Shown piece by piece: positions 17,028-25,818 of a stretch of 64,000 nt of DNA. Origin of the DNA: Sulfuritalea sp. (lineage in GTDB: Bacteria; Pseudomonadota; Gammaproteobacteria; Burkholderiales; Rhodocyclaceae); contig JADJFK010000022.1 of the NCBI GenBank assembly GCA_016708585.1, positions 1 to 64,000 of the forward strand. Direction: 5' to 3'. The stretch's first letter is position 1; the number at the start of each line of letters is the position of its first letter. The notes below the pieces were generated by a model. It saw only the letters and a list, made by a program, of their open reading frames with translations, was not told where the DNA came from and did no database searches. Both the position numbers and the translations under genes were made by a program.

Positions 17028-18482
17028 TCAGTCCGGTCGCTGCGTGCGGTTTGGTGCGCTGGTCACGCGCTCCAGCATGTCGATGCGATTGTAAAGGGTT
17101 GTGCGATTCACGCCGAGCAACCGCGCCGCCTGGCTCATGTTGTCGTGGGCAAGCTGCTGCGCGGCTTCGATGTAGGCTTCCTCCCACAGCCGCAGCGTGG
17201 CATCGAGGTTGAAATCACGGCGGCTTTGTATGTCGCCGAGCGCAATCGCGACAAGTTCTGCCCGACTTGCGGAAGCCGGTACCGGCAGGGCGCCGGCCGG
17301 CTGCGACGCATTCCCCGGATCGAGTTCGGCTTCCAGTTCGTCGACGCCGACTTCCTGGCCTGCAAATTTGGTCGTCAGGCGGATCGCTATATTGCGCAGT
17401 TCGCGGACATTGCCGGGGAATCCGTAGGCGAGCAGGCGTTCGGCGGCGGTCGCGCCGAGCCGGAAGGGTGGCAGGCTGGCCTGTGCCGCATAGACCGCGC
17501 GGAAGTGTTCGAGCAGGCGGATGCTGTCGTTGCCGAGCTCGCGCAGGGCCGGTATGGCGATCGTGAATACCGAGAGCCGGTGGTAGAGGTCGGCGCGAAA
17601 ACGCCCTTCGCGGACCTCCTTCTTCAAGTCGCGGTTGGTGGCGGCAATGATCCGGGCCGAGGAATGTCGTGCCTGGGTTTCGCCGATGCGCTGGAACTCG
17701 CCGTTCTCGAGTACGCGCAACAGTTTCGGCTGAAGGTCGAGCGGCAATTCGCCGATTTCATCCAGAAACAGCGTGCCGTCGGAAGCGTCTTCGAAATAGC
17801 CGGCACGCGAGCCGCTGGCGCCCGTGAATGCCCCTTTGCTGTGGCCGAACAGGGTCGCTTCGACCAGACTGGGGGAAATGGCCGCGCAGTTCAATGCCAG
17901 ATAGGGCTTGGCTGCACGCTCCGACAGGCGATGCAGGGCGGCAGCCGCCAGTTCCTTGCCGCTGCCCGATTCGCCTTCGATCAGAACCGGAAACGGCGAT
18001 GCCGCAAATTGCCTGAGCTGGGCGCGCAATTTTTGCATCGGTGCGCTTTCGCCGATCAGGCCATCATCGATCTCCGTGGATGTGTCTCTAAAAGACAACA
18101 CCCGGCGGATGAGTTTGCGCAGATATTCCGGATCGGCGGGTTTGGCGACGAATTCGGTCGCTCCGAGCGCCCGCGCGTGGCGAGCGTTGAGTTCGTCGCT
18201 TTGGCCTGACAGGACAACGATTCGGGTTTCCGGAGCATGGGCGAGGATGTCCGCGATCAGGGCGAAGCCTTCGTCGGGACGGTGCGGCGTCGGCGGCAGG
18301 CCGAGATCAATCAGTGCCAGGGCCGGCGCATGCTTCCTGTCGCGCAGCAGCCCGACCGCTTCCATCCGCGTCGGAGCGGTGGCCACCTCGTAGTCACGGC
18401 CGAGAAAATAGCGCAGGCTGTCGGCGATCAGGGGATCGTCGTCGACAATCAGAAGCTCGGTTTTGCCTGGGGACTGGGTCAA
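17028..18482 (-). CDS. Sigma-54-dependent response regulator
   Basis: A 484-residue NtrC-family activator. The receiver domain (residues ~8-125) has the acidic pocket DDD at 14-16 and a phospho-acceptor Asp59 in ALIDLGLP. The AAA+ domain has GESGSGKE, the sigma-54 contact loop GAFTGA and Walker B GTLFLDEIGELP. A Fis-type helix-turn-helix ends the protein (NMSQAARLLGVNRTTLYNRIDML). It heads the pilus locus and is followed after 6 bases by the ExeA-like gene, so it probably controls pilus expression. It most resembles PrsR/PilR-like regulators. No cognate histidine kinase is in the window. It is divergent from mlaF. Confidence 0.92.
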   Translation of the reverse strand: MTQSPGKTELLIVDDDPLIADSLRYFLGRDYEVATAPTRMEAVGLLRDRKHAPALALIDLGLPPTPHRPDEGFALIADILAHAPETRIVVLSGQSDELNARHARALGATEFVAKPADPEYLRKLIRRVLSFRDTSTEIDDGLIGESAPMQKLRAQLRQFAASPFPVLIEGESGSGKELAAAALHRLSERAAKPYLALNCAAISPSLVEATLFGHSKGAFTGASGSRAGYFEDASDGTLFLDEIGELPLDLQPKLLRVLENGEFQRIGETQARHSSARIIAATNRDLKKEVREGRFRADLYHRLSVFTIAIPALRELGNDSIRLLEHFRAVYAAQASLPPFRLGATAAERLLAYGFPGNVRELRNIAIRLTTKFAGQEVGVDELEAELDPGNASQPAGALPVPASASRAELVAIALGDIQSRRDFNLDATLRLWEEAYIEAAQQLAHDNMSQAARLLGVNRTTLYNRIDMLERVTSAPNRTQRPD

Positions 18483-18615
18483 GGACTTGGCGTGGTCTGA
18501 ATGAGATGGTTTGACCGCAGCATCATAGCCGAATCGTGCGGCGGCAAATTTCCCCGGTCGACGGCGTTTGCCCCGTTGCTTGGGCGATTCCGGGGATTTA
18601 TGGCAAGTTCCGTTC

Positions 18616-18624
18616 TGCTAGAAT
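18616..18624 (+). promoter_or_regulatory. Extended -10 element upstream of mlaF
   Basis: TGCTAGAAT is an extended -10 (TGnTAGAAT) 38 bases before the mlaF ATG. No good -35 is visible 16-18 bases upstream, which is acceptable for extended -10 promoters. It is the best promoter candidate in the 180-base divergent gap. Confidence 0.45.
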
Positions 18625-18662
18625 CGCCGGCTGTGAATTTGGCCGGGTATTCCGGCGTTAAC

Positions 18663-19478
18663 ATGTCCCACGAATCCCTCGTCGAAATCCGCGATCTGAA
18701 CTTCACTTACGACAGCCGGCCGGTTCTCACCGGAATCAACATGACGATTCCGCGCGGCAAGGTGGTTGCGGTGATGGGGATTTCGGGCTGCGGCAAGACC
18801 ACTACCCTGCGCCTCATCGGCGGCCAGTTGAAGCCGACCTCGGGAGAAGTGAGGGTGGCCGGGCAGGTGGTGCATGAACTCGACTCGGATGGTCTGTATG
18901 CCCTGCGGCGCCGCATGGGCATGTTGTTCCAGTTCGGGGCCCTTTTCACCGACATGTCGGTTTTTGACAACATTGCTTTCCAGATGCGCGAGCATACGGA
19001 TCTGCCGGAGACCATGATCCGCGACCTGGTGTTCATGAAACTGCACGCGGTGGGGTTGCGCGGCGCCCACAGCCTGATGCCGGCCGAACTCTCCGGCGGC
19101 ATGGCGCGGCGGGTGGCGCTGGCGCGGGCGATCGCCCTCGATCCGATGCTGATCATGTACGACGAGCCTTTCGCCGGCCTCGACCCGATTTCGCTGTCCA
19201 TTGTCGGCGAGCTGATTCGCAAGCTGACCGATGCCCTGGGCGCCAGTTCCATCGTGGTGACCCATGACGTGCAGGAATCCTTGAAGATCGTCGACTACGT
19301 TTACTTCGTCTCCGAAGGAAAGATCGTTGCCGAAGGCACGGCCGAAGAAATGAAGCACTCGACCGTACCCTATGTGCATCAATTCATCTGGGGGGAGGCC
19401 GACGGTCCGGTGCCGTTCCAGTATCCGGCCCGGCCCTATGGGGAAGAACTGATGGAAAGAGCGGCGCGACGTGGATAA
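18663..19478 (+). CDS. mlaF: Phospholipid ABC transporter ATPase MlaF
   Basis: The ATPase of the Mla system, which moves phospholipids between the membranes and keeps the outer leaflet of the outer membrane asymmetric. 271 residues from the ATG at 18663 (MSHESLVEIRDLNF). Walker A GISGCGKTT is at residues 39-47, the ABC signature LSGGMARRVALARAI follows, and Walker B is MLIMYDEPFAGLD. The upstream in-frame extension from 18501 lacks similarity and runs through the promoter, so it was dropped. Its stop overlaps the GTG start of mlaE by 8 bases. First gene of mlaFEDACB. Confidence 0.95.
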   Translation: MSHESLVEIRDLNFTYDSRPVLTGINMTIPRGKVVAVMGISGCGKTTTLRLIGGQLKPTSGEVRVAGQVVHELDSDGLYALRRRMGMLFQFGALFTDMSVFDNIAFQMREHTDLPETMIRDLVFMKLHAVGLRGAHSLMPAELSGGMARRVALARAIALDPMLIMYDEPFAGLDPISLSIVGELIRKLTDALGASSIVVTHDVQESLKIVDYVYFVSEGKIVAEGTAEEMKHSTVPYVHQFIWGEADGPVPFQYPARPYGEELMERAARRG

Positions 19479-20267
19479 CGGCCTGACAAGAGTGCTGCGC
19501 CAACTGGGCGCCCAGTTCAACTCGCGCATCTGGCGCCTGGGTTTTGCCAGCCGCTTCTTTCTGGCGATGCTGCTGCATTCGGGCACGTTCTTGCGGCGCC
19601 TGCATCTGACGATACACGAAATCTACTTCACCGGCGTCCTGAGCCTGATCATCATCCTGGTTTCCGGCCTGTTTGTCGGCATGGTGCTGGGTTTGCAGGG
19701 TTATGACACCCTGGCGCGCTACGGTTCGACCGAGGCGCTGGGGGTGCTTGTGGCCTTGTCGCTGGTGCGCGAACTGGGGCCCGTGGTCGCGGCACTGCTG
19801 TTTGCCAGCCGCGCCGGCTCGGCGATTACCGCGGAAATCGGCATGATGAAGGCCACCGAGCAGCTTTCCGCCATGGAAATGATGGCGGTCGATCCGATTG
19901 CCCGCGTCGTGGCGCCGCGCTTCTGGGGCGGCGTGATTTCGATGCCCCTCTTCTGGCGGCGCTGTTTTCCGCGATGGGCGTTTTTGGCGGTTATCTGATC
20001 GGCGTGCAACTGATCGGGGTCGATGAAGGCTCGTTCTGGTCGCAAATGCAGGCATCGGTGGATTTCCGGCAGGACGTCCTCAACGGCGTGATCAAGAGTT
20101 TCGTGTTCGGCATCATCGTCAGCTGGGTCGCGGTTTTCGAGGGCTACGATGCCGTGCCGACCGCGGAAGGGGTTTCCGGGGCGACCACGCGTACCGTTGT
20201 AACATCGTCGCTGGCCATCCTGGCCGCCGACTTCATTCTCACCGCCTTCATGTTTACAGGGACATGA
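19471..20267 (+). pseudogene. mlaE: Phospholipid ABC transporter permease MlaE, frameshifted
   Basis: The permease of the Mla complex. The first reading frame (GTG at 19471) gives the MlaE family start and core (GVLSLIIILVSGLFVGMVLGLQGYDTLARYG, VRELGPVVAALLFASRAGSAITAEIG) up to ISMPL near 19950. The rest (LAALFSAMGVFGGYLIG ... FTGT) continues in another frame to the stop at 20267. Joined, the protein has the normal ~265 residues with a continuous family pattern. The break lies in cccctcttctgg; one missing T (or two extra bases) explains it. Because all partner genes are intact and mla operons are maintained together, a sequencing indel is the simplest reading; a true null mutation is possible. 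No ribosomal slippery site is evident. Confidence 0.88.
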
Positions 20268-20268
20268 C

Positions 20269-20745
20269 ATGAGCCGTACTACACTTGACCTCTGGGTCGG
20301 ATTTTTCGTTGCCGTCGGACTGGGCGCACTGTTGTTTCTGGCCCTCAAGGTGGGCAACCTTGCCTCAACCAGTAGCGGGGAAACTTATCCGATCTACGCG
20401 AAATTTGATAACATCGGTGGCCTGAAGGTGCGCGGCGCGGTCAAGAGTGCCGGCGTCGTGGTCGGGCGGGTGACGGAAATTCGTTTCGACCCGGAGGCTT
20501 ATCTCGGTGTGGTCACCATCCAGGTGGATGCCCGCTACAAGTTTCCGCGCGACACCTTCGCGACTATCAACACGTCGGGCTTGCTCGGCGAGCAGTACAT
20601 AGGTCTTGAGGTGGGTGGAGATACAGCCATGCTCAAGGGTGGTGACACGATCAAGAAGACCCAGTCGGCAGTAGTTCTGGAAAAGCTGATCAGCCAGTTC
20701 ATGTTCAACAAGGCCGCCGAGGAAGATGGCGGAAACAAGAAGTAA
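20269..20745 (+). CDS. mlaD: Mla periplasmic substrate-binding MCE protein MlaD
   Basis: A 158-residue MCE-domain protein anchored by one N-terminal helix (DLWVGFFVAVGLGALLFLALKV). The MCE domain spans about residues 38-116 (YPIYAKFDNIGGLKVRGAVKSAGVVVGRV... INTSGLLGEQYIGLEVGG). It forms the hexameric ring on MlaFE that receives phospholipid from MlaC. It starts one base after the mlaE stop. The length is usual for short proteobacterial MlaD. Confidence 0.95.
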   Translation: MSRTTLDLWVGFFVAVGLGALLFLALKVGNLASTSSGETYPIYAKFDNIGGLKVRGAVKSAGVVVGRVTEIRFDPEAYLGVVTIQVDARYKFPRDTFATINTSGLLGEQYIGLEVGGDTAMLKGGDTIKKTQSAVVLEKLISQFMFNKAAEEDGGNKK

Positions 20746-20767
20746 TCAACGGGTGCCTGATAAAAGA

Positions 20768-21607
20768 ATGAAGACCATGCTGCCGGCCCGCATCAAATCC
20801 CTCTCCCTGGCTTTCGCCGCAGCCGGCTTGCTGGCCGGCTGCGCAACGTCGGGAAATCCCAAGGATCCGATCGAGGGCTTCAACAGGGCCATGTTCGCCT
20901 TCAACGAGGGACTTGATTCCGCCATCGTCAAGCCGGTCGCGACCGGTTACGAGGCGGTGCTGCCGTCCCCGGTCAGAACCGGCGTCACCAATTTCTTCAG
21001 CAATATCGAAGATCTCCTCATCGGCGTGAACAATCTGCTGCAGGGCAAGGGCTCGCAGGCGATCAGCGATCTGGGCCGGGTAGTGATCAATTCCACGATC
21101 GGCATACTCGGCACCTTCGATATCGCCTCGGACATCGGGCTGGAAAAGCATGACGAGGATTTCGGCCAGACCTTCGGCCGCTGGGGTGTCGGCAGTGGCG
21201 CCTATGTGGTGATCCCCGTGTTCGGCCCGCGCACCGCACGTGATACCGTGGGCCTCGTGCTCGACGTTGCCGCCGACCCGCTGACCCATCTCGGCGCGGG
21301 TGACGGGCGCGACGTCTTGCTCGTCCTGCGTGCGGTGAACGACCGCGCCAACCTGTTGCCGGCCGACAAGGTGGTCGAGGAAGCCGCGCTGGACAAGTAT
21401 TCCTACATCCGGGATGGCTATCTGCAGCGTCGCCGCAACCTCATCCACGATGGCAATGCGCCGCGTGAGCCCGAGGCGGATGCTGACCAGGTGGAGCGTC
21501 CCGTCAGGGCCGAAGCGGATGCGGTCCAGCCGCGCGCCGGCGTGGAAGCTGCCGCAACTGCCCCCCCCGTCCTGGTGGCCCGTACCGAACCGGCAGCAGC
21601 AAAATAG
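20768..21607 (+). CDS. mlaA: Outer-membrane lipoprotein MlaA (VacJ)
   Basis: Removes mislocalised phospholipid from the outer leaflet of the outer membrane. 279 residues from the ATG at 20768: signal with lipobox LLAGC (Cys25), then the VacJ domain (DPIEGFNRAMFAFNEGLDSAIVKPVATGY..., FGRWGVGSGAYVVIPVFGPRTARDTVG). The C-terminal ~50 residues are a low-complexity Ala/Pro/Glu tail. An in-frame ATG at 20726 inside mlaD would give a leader without signal character. In many gammaproteobacteria mlaA is elsewhere; here it is inside the operon between mlaD and mlaC. Confidence 0.95.
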   Translation: MKTMLPARIKSLSLAFAAAGLLAGCATSGNPKDPIEGFNRAMFAFNEGLDSAIVKPVATGYEAVLPSPVRTGVTNFFSNIEDLLIGVNNLLQGKGSQAISDLGRVVINSTIGILGTFDIASDIGLEKHDEDFGQTFGRWGVGSGAYVVIPVFGPRTARDTVGLVLDVAADPLTHLGAGDGRDVLLVLRAVNDRANLLPADKVVEEAALDKYSYIRDGYLQRRRNLIHDGNAPREPEADADQVERPVRAEADAVQPRAGVEAAATAPPVLVARTEPAAAK

Positions 21608-21651
21608 CCGGGCGTGTTGCCCCGATTCACAGAAATCTCAGGAAACCCCCA

Positions 21652-22272
21652 ATGAAATTCCTGCTCGCATTTTTCAGCGGCCTGCTGATCTCCTCTACTG
21701 TCCTGGCTCAGGAAGTCGCGCCCGATGCACTGGTCAAGACCACCACGGAAGAGGTGCTCGAAATTGTCCGCAAGGACAAGGACATCCAGTCCGGCAACAC
21801 CAAAAAGGCCATCGACCTGGTCGAGGCCAAGGTGCTGCCGAATTTCAATTTCACGCGCATGACCCAACTGGCGATGGCGCGCGACTGGCGGCAGGCCACG
21901 CCGGCACAGCAGAAGACCCTGACCGACGAGTTCCACACCCTGCTGGTGCGCACCTATGCCAAGGCGTTGACCGAGTACAAGAATCAGACCGTGCATTACA
22001 AACCCTTCACGCTCAAGGCCGGGGAGACCGATGTCCGGGTCCGCACCGAAATCAGGCAGTCGGGCGCCGGCAAGAACATCGAACTGGATTACTGGCTCGA
22101 AAAGTCGCCAACCGGGTGGAAGGTTTACGACATCGAGGTCGGCGGCATCAGCATCGTCACCAATTACCGCGAATCCTTTGCTGCCGAAGTGAGGAACAAC
22201 GGCATCGACGGGCTGATCAAATCGTTGCAGGCAAAGAACAAGTCCGGCGAAGCGGCCTCGGTAAAGAAATGA
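21652..22272 (+). CDS. mlaC: Periplasmic phospholipid shuttle MlaC
   Basis: A 206-residue soluble periplasmic carrier. The signal peptide (KFLLAFFSGLLISSTVLAQ, cleavage after VLA) is followed by the MlaC/Ttg2 domain with ILPNFNFTRMTQLAMARDWRQATPAQQ-like sequence (VLPNFNFTRMTQLAMARDW, about 63-81) and a C-terminal IEVGGISIVTNYRESFAAEV. It ferries lipid between MlaA and MlaD. It lies 44 bases after mlaA in the same operon. Confidence 0.95.
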   Translation: MKFLLAFFSGLLISSTVLAQEVAPDALVKTTTEEVLEIVRKDKDIQSGNTKKAIDLVEAKVLPNFNFTRMTQLAMARDWRQATPAQQKTLTDEFHTLLVRTYAKALTEYKNQTVHYKPFTLKAGETDVRVRTEIRQSGAGKNIELDYWLEKSPTGWKVYDIEVGGISIVTNYRESFAAEVRNNGIDGLIKSLQAKNKSGEAASVKK

Positions 22273-22321
22273 AGCCCTTTGCCCGGCAACTACAGGCTCC
22301 TGCTCAAGCCGGCCGCGCCAG

Positions 22322-22609
22322 ATGATCCGTATTACAGATGATTGCGTCGAAGTCTCGGGACCGATGACCCTGGCTGACGCCACAGCCCTGCTTGCCGCGG
22401 GGGAAGCCGCCATCGCCGGCAACGCCTCGAAATTCGATCTTGCTGCAGTGACCGAAATGGATTCCTCCGGCCTGGCCGTGGTTTTCGGCTGGACGCGAGC
22501 GGCCATGGCCGCAGGCAAATCGATCCGCCTCCTCAACCTGCCGCAGAATCTGGTGAGCCTCGCCGCCGTCTACGGCGTTGCAGATCTTCTCCCGCAGCAC
22601 AAGCTCTGA
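22322..22609 (+). CDS. mlaB: STAS-domain protein MlaB
   Basis: A 95-residue STAS protein that binds and stabilises MlaF. The pattern KFDLAAVTEMDSSGLAVVFGWTRAA near residue 40 is the STAS core with the conserved Asp-Ser-Ser-Gly. It lies 49 bases after mlaC and is followed closely by the ABC exporter genes. The size matches family members. Confidence 0.9.
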   Translation: MIRITDDCVEVSGPMTLADATALLAAGEAAIAGNASKFDLAAVTEMDSSGLAVVFGWTRAAMAAGKSIRLLNLPQNLVSLAAVYGVADLLPQHKL

Positions 22610-22631
22610 CCGCGACCTTCGGGTTGGCGCC

Positions 22632-23543
22632 ATGTCCGCTGCGATCCGCATTCAGCAGGTCTCCAAGTGTTTTGGCAGCACGCAGGCACTGGACAGGGTC
22701 GACCTCGAGGTCGCCGCGGGGGAATTTTTCGGCCTGCTCGGCCCCAACGGCGCCGGCAAGACTACCCTGATTTCCGCCCTCGCCGGGCTGGTGCGCGCCG
22801 ATTCCGGAAGTCTTTGCGTCATGGGCCACGATGTCCAGGCGGATTATCGTGCCGCGCGCCGTCACCTCGGGGTGGTACCGCAGGAATTGGTATTCGACCC
22901 CTTTTTCACGGTGCGCGAGTCGCTGAAAATCCAGTCCGGCTACTTCGGCATTCGCGACAACGATGCGTGGATAGACGAGATACTCGAGAACCTGGGGCTG
23001 ACCTCCAAGGCCAACGCCAACATGCGCATGCTGTCCGGCGGCATGAAGCGCCGGGTGCTGGTGGCCCAGGCGCTGGTGCACCGTCCGCCGGTGATCGTGC
23101 TCGATGAACCGACCGCGGGCGTCGACGTCGAACTGCGGCAGACCCTGTGGGCCTTCATCCGGCGCCTGAACGAAGCCGGACATACCATCGTGCTGACCAC
23201 GCATTACCTCGACGAAGCCGAGAGCCTGTGCGGCCGGATCGCGATGCTGCAGGCCGGTCGCGTCGTCGCGCTGGATACCACCGCCAGGCTGCTGCTGCGC
23301 TTCTCGTCCCACACCCTGCGTTTGCGCAGTCGTGGCGAGATGCCGGCGGACCTGGCGAGCGGCGCTGCGCAAAGCGGCGGCTGGTGGTCCTTCCCCTTCG
23401 ATGACTTCACCGAGGTCGAGCCGCTGCTGGCGAAAATCCGTGCGGCGGGCTGCCGGATCGACGATCTCGAGATCGGCAAGCCCGATCTGGAAGAAGTCTT
23501 CATCCGCGTCATGCAGGGCCAGGCCGAGACGCCGGCGAACTGA
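22632..23543 (+). CDS. ABC-2 exporter ATP-binding protein (YadG-like)
   Basis: A 303-residue ATPase with Walker A (GPNGAGKTT near residues 40-48), signature LSGGMKRRVLVAQALVH, Walker B VIVLDEPTAGVD and H-loop TTHYLDEAE. A ~70-residue C-terminal extension is typical of ABC-2 type exporters. It pairs with the permease that begins two bases after its stop. The same ATPase/permease pair follows mlaB in many betaproteobacteria; the substrate is unknown. The ATG at 22632 is preferred over 22578, which overlaps mlaB. Confidence 0.93.
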   Translation: MSAAIRIQQVSKCFGSTQALDRVDLEVAAGEFFGLLGPNGAGKTTLISALAGLVRADSGSLCVMGHDVQADYRAARRHLGVVPQELVFDPFFTVRESLKIQSGYFGIRDNDAWIDEILENLGLTSKANANMRMLSGGMKRRVLVAQALVHRPPVIVLDEPTAGVDVELRQTLWAFIRRLNEAGHTIVLTTHYLDEAESLCGRIAMLQAGRVVALDTTARLLLRFSSHTLRLRSRGEMPADLASGAAQSGGWWSFPFDDFTEVEPLLAKIRAAGCRIDDLEIGKPDLEEVFIRVMQGQAETPAN

Positions 23544-23544
23544 C

Positions 23545-24300
23545 ATGGGCCACGGCTTTTCCACCCTGTTCTACAAGGAAGTACTGCGCTTCTGGAAGGT
23601 CGCCTCGCAGACCGTTGCGGCGCCGGTGCTGACCTCGCTGCTCTACCTGCTGATCTTTTCCCACGTCCTGGAAGGGCACGTCAGGATCCACGGCATCGCC
23701 TACACGGCCTTCCTGATTCCCGGACTGGTCATGATGTCGGTGCTGCAGAATGCATTTGCCAATTCGTCTTCGTCCCTGATCCAGTCCAAGGTCACCGGCA
23801 ACATCGTCTTCGTGCTGCTGCCGCCGATTTCCTATTTCGAATTCTTCCTTGCCTATGTTCTGGCGTCGGTGGTGCGGGGCATCGTCGTGGGGGCGGGCGT
23901 CCTGCTGGCGACCTTCTGGTTTGCGCCCCTGGGCTTTGCCGAACCGGCGTGGATTCTGGCATTTGCCCTGATGGGCGGGGCGATCCTCGGCAGCCTCGGC
24001 GTGATCGCCGGCATCTGGGCCGACAAATTCGACCAGCTCGCCGCCTTCCAGAACTTCCTGATCATGCCGCTGACTTTCCTTTCCGGCGTGTTCTACTCGA
24101 TCAAATCACTGCCGCCCTTCTGGCAGGAGCTTTCCCGCTGGAACCCGGTTTTTTATATGATCGACGGCTTTCGCCACGGCTTCTTCGGCGTCTCCGATGC
24201 CTCGCCGTGGTTGAGCCTGGCCGTGGTCGGTGGCTGCCTTGTGCTGCTGACCGTGTTTACATTGAATCTGCTGAAGCGTGGCTACAAGCTGCGCGCCTGA
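23545..24300 (+). CDS. ABC-2 exporter permease (YadH-like)
   Basis: A 251-residue polytopic inner-membrane protein. The order of hydrophobic segments (about 20-40, 58-78, 105-130, 140-165, 172-190, 222-245) and the motifs YTAFLIPGLVMMSVLQNAF and PLTFLSGVFYSIKSLPPFWQ identify the ABC2_membrane family. It works with the ATPase encoded immediately upstream. Substrate unknown; a lipid or envelope component is plausible given the mla neighbours. Confidence 0.93.
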   Translation: MGHGFSTLFYKEVLRFWKVASQTVAAPVLTSLLYLLIFSHVLEGHVRIHGIAYTAFLIPGLVMMSVLQNAFANSSSSLIQSKVTGNIVFVLLPPISYFEFFLAYVLASVVRGIVVGAGVLLATFWFAPLGFAEPAWILAFALMGGAILGSLGVIAGIWADKFDQLAAFQNFLIMPLTFLSGVFYSIKSLPPFWQELSRWNPVFYMIDGFRHGFFGVSDASPWLSLAVVGGCLVLLTVFTLNLLKRGYKLRA

Positions 24301-24310
24301 GGAGCAACAC

Positions 24311-24553
24311 ATGCTGGATCCGAAACAAATCGAATCGTGGATCGCCGCCGGCCTGCCCTGCACGCACCTCTCCGTCGAAGGCGACGGCCACCACTTTGCC
24401 GCCGTCATCGTCAGCGGCGAGTTTGCCGGGCTGAATCGCGTCAAGCGCCAGCAGCGCATCAATACCATCCTCAAGGCGCGCTTCGATACCGGCGAACTGC
24501 ACGCGCTGTCGATGCAGACCCTGACTCCCGAGGAATGGAAAGCCAATGGATAA
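24311..24553 (+). CDS. ibaG: BolA-family iron-sulfur/acid stress protein IbaG
   Basis: An 80-residue BolA-like protein with the class-defining core VEGDGHHFAAVIVSGEFAGLNRVKRQQRINTIL split across residues 22-55. The Cys17 and His27/His28 positions are the ones that can hold a shared [2Fe-2S] cluster with a monothiol glutaredoxin. A GGAG lies 9 bases before the ATG. Its last 8 bases overlap the start of murA, the usual ibaG-murA arrangement in proteobacteria. Confidence 0.93.
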   Translation: MLDPKQIESWIAAGLPCTHLSVEGDGHHFAAVIVSGEFAGLNRVKRQQRINTILKARFDTGELHALSMQTLTPEEWKANG

Positions 24554-25814
24554 GCTGCTGATCGCGGGAGGCATCCCGCTTTCGGGCGAGGTGGCGATTT
24601 CGGGCGCGAAGAACGCCGCCCTGCCGCTGCTGTGCGCGGCGCTGCTGACGAAGGAGCCGGTGACCTTCACCAATGTGCCGCAGCTCAACGACATCGGCAC
24701 CATGCTGAAGCTGCTGGCGCAGATGGGCGTCAAGGTCACGCGGGAAACCTCAAAAGTAGGCGCCGGCGATACGGTGACCCTGGACGCATCGGGCCTGAAC
24801 AACGCCGTGGCGCCCTACGAAATGGTCAAGACCATGCGCGCCTCGATCCTGGTGCTGGGGCCGCTGGTGGCGCGCGCCGGCGAAGCCAGGGTTTCGCTGC
24901 CCGGCGGCTGCGCCATCGGCGCGCGGCCGGTGGACCAGCACATCAAGGGCCTGACCGCGATGGGCGCCGAAATTTCCGTCGAGCATGGCTATGTCCATGC
25001 CCGCGCCACACGGCTGAAGGGCGCGCGATTGTTCACCGACATGGTGACCGTGACCGGCACCGAGAACCTGATGATGGCGGCCTGCCTGGCGCAGGGCGAA
25101 ACCGTGATCGAGAACGCGGCGCGCGAGCCGGAAGTGGTCGATCTCGCCAATTGCCTGGTCGCCATGGGCGCGCGCATTTCCGGCGCGGGCGGCGACGTGA
25201 TCCGCATCCAGGGGGTCGATGCGCTGCACGGCGCCACGCATCGCATCATGCCCGACCGCATCGAGACCGGCACCTATCTGTGCGCCGCCGCCGCGACCGG
25301 CGGCGAGGTGCGGCTGACGGGTGCCTCGGCCACGTCGCTCGATGCCGTCCTCGACAAGCTGATGGACACAGGCTGCGAGATCGTCGCCGAGCGCGACGCG
25401 ATCCGCCTCAAGGCGCCGCCACGGCTGACTGCCGTGAGCATCCGCACGGCGCCCTACCCGGCATTTCCCACCGACATGCAGGCCCAGTTCATGGCCATCA
25501 ACGCGGTCGCCGAAGGTACCGCCGTGATGCGCGAAACGATTTTCGAGAACCGCTTCATGCATGCGGTGGAACTGATCCGGCTCGGCGCCGACATCAAGAT
25601 CGACGGCAACACGGCCTTCGTCACCGGCCGGCCGAAACTCGACGGCGCCACGGTGATGGCGACCGATCTGCGCGCCTCGGCCAGCCTGGTCATCGCCGGT
25701 CTGGTGGCGCAGGGCGAGACCCTGATCGAACGCATCTACCATCTCGATCGCGGCTACGAAGGGCTGGAGAAAAAGCTGGCGGCTTTGGGCGCCGACATTC
25801 GACGGGTAAAATGA
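24546..25814 (+). CDS. murA: UDP-N-acetylglucosamine 1-carboxyvinyltransferase MurA
   Basis: First committed step of peptidoglycan synthesis: transfer of enolpyruvate from PEP to UDP-GlcNAc. 422 residues, standard size. Substrate motifs include the start DKLLIAGGIPLSGEVAISGAKN (residues 2-23, Lys22 and Asn23 functional). The fosfomycin-sensitive active-site Cys is in GGCAIGARPVD (near 119), and Asp305-type sequence is at PTDMQAQ. It contains an antisense, two-mismatch copy of the 23-bp motif at 24753-24775, read as SKVGAGDTV. It is followed 4 bases later by hisG, a common betaproteobacterial order. Confidence 0.97.
   Translation: MDKLLIAGGIPLSGEVAISGAKNAALPLLCAALLTKEPVTFTNVPQLNDIGTMLKLLAQMGVKVTRETSKVGAGDTVTLDASGLNNAVAPYEMVKTMRASILVLGPLVARAGEARVSLPGGCAIGARPVDQHIKGLTAMGAEISVEHGYVHARATRLKGARLFTDMVTVTGTENLMMAACLAQGETVIENAAREPEVVDLANCLVAMGARISGAGGDVIRIQGVDALHGATHRIMPDRIETGTYLCAAAATGGEVRLTGASATSLDAVLDKLMDTGCEIVAERDAIRLKAPPRLTAVSIRTAPYPAFPTDMQAQFMAINAVAEGTAVMRETIFENRFMHAVELIRLGADIKIDGNTAFVTGRPKLDGATVMATDLRASASLVIAGLVAQGETLIERIYHLDRGYEGLEKKLAALGADIRRVK
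24753..24775 (-). repeat. 23-bp dispersed motif, copy 4 (inside murA)
   Basis: On the minus strand: ACCGTATCGCC then GGCGCCTACTTT, two mismatches from consensus. Antisense to murA. The weakest copy kept in the list. Confidence 0.4.
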
Positions 25815-25818
25815 GCCC

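Noticed and set aside
16425..18209. 594-codon plus-strand frame over the ExeA-like and regulator genes
   Set aside because: Antisense shadow of two genes with clear Walker motifs; typical GC-rich mirror frame.
19930..20000. Programmed ribosomal frameshift in mlaE
   Set aside because: No slippery heptamer and no following strong structure; mlaE is not known to use recoding. A sequencing indel is simpler.
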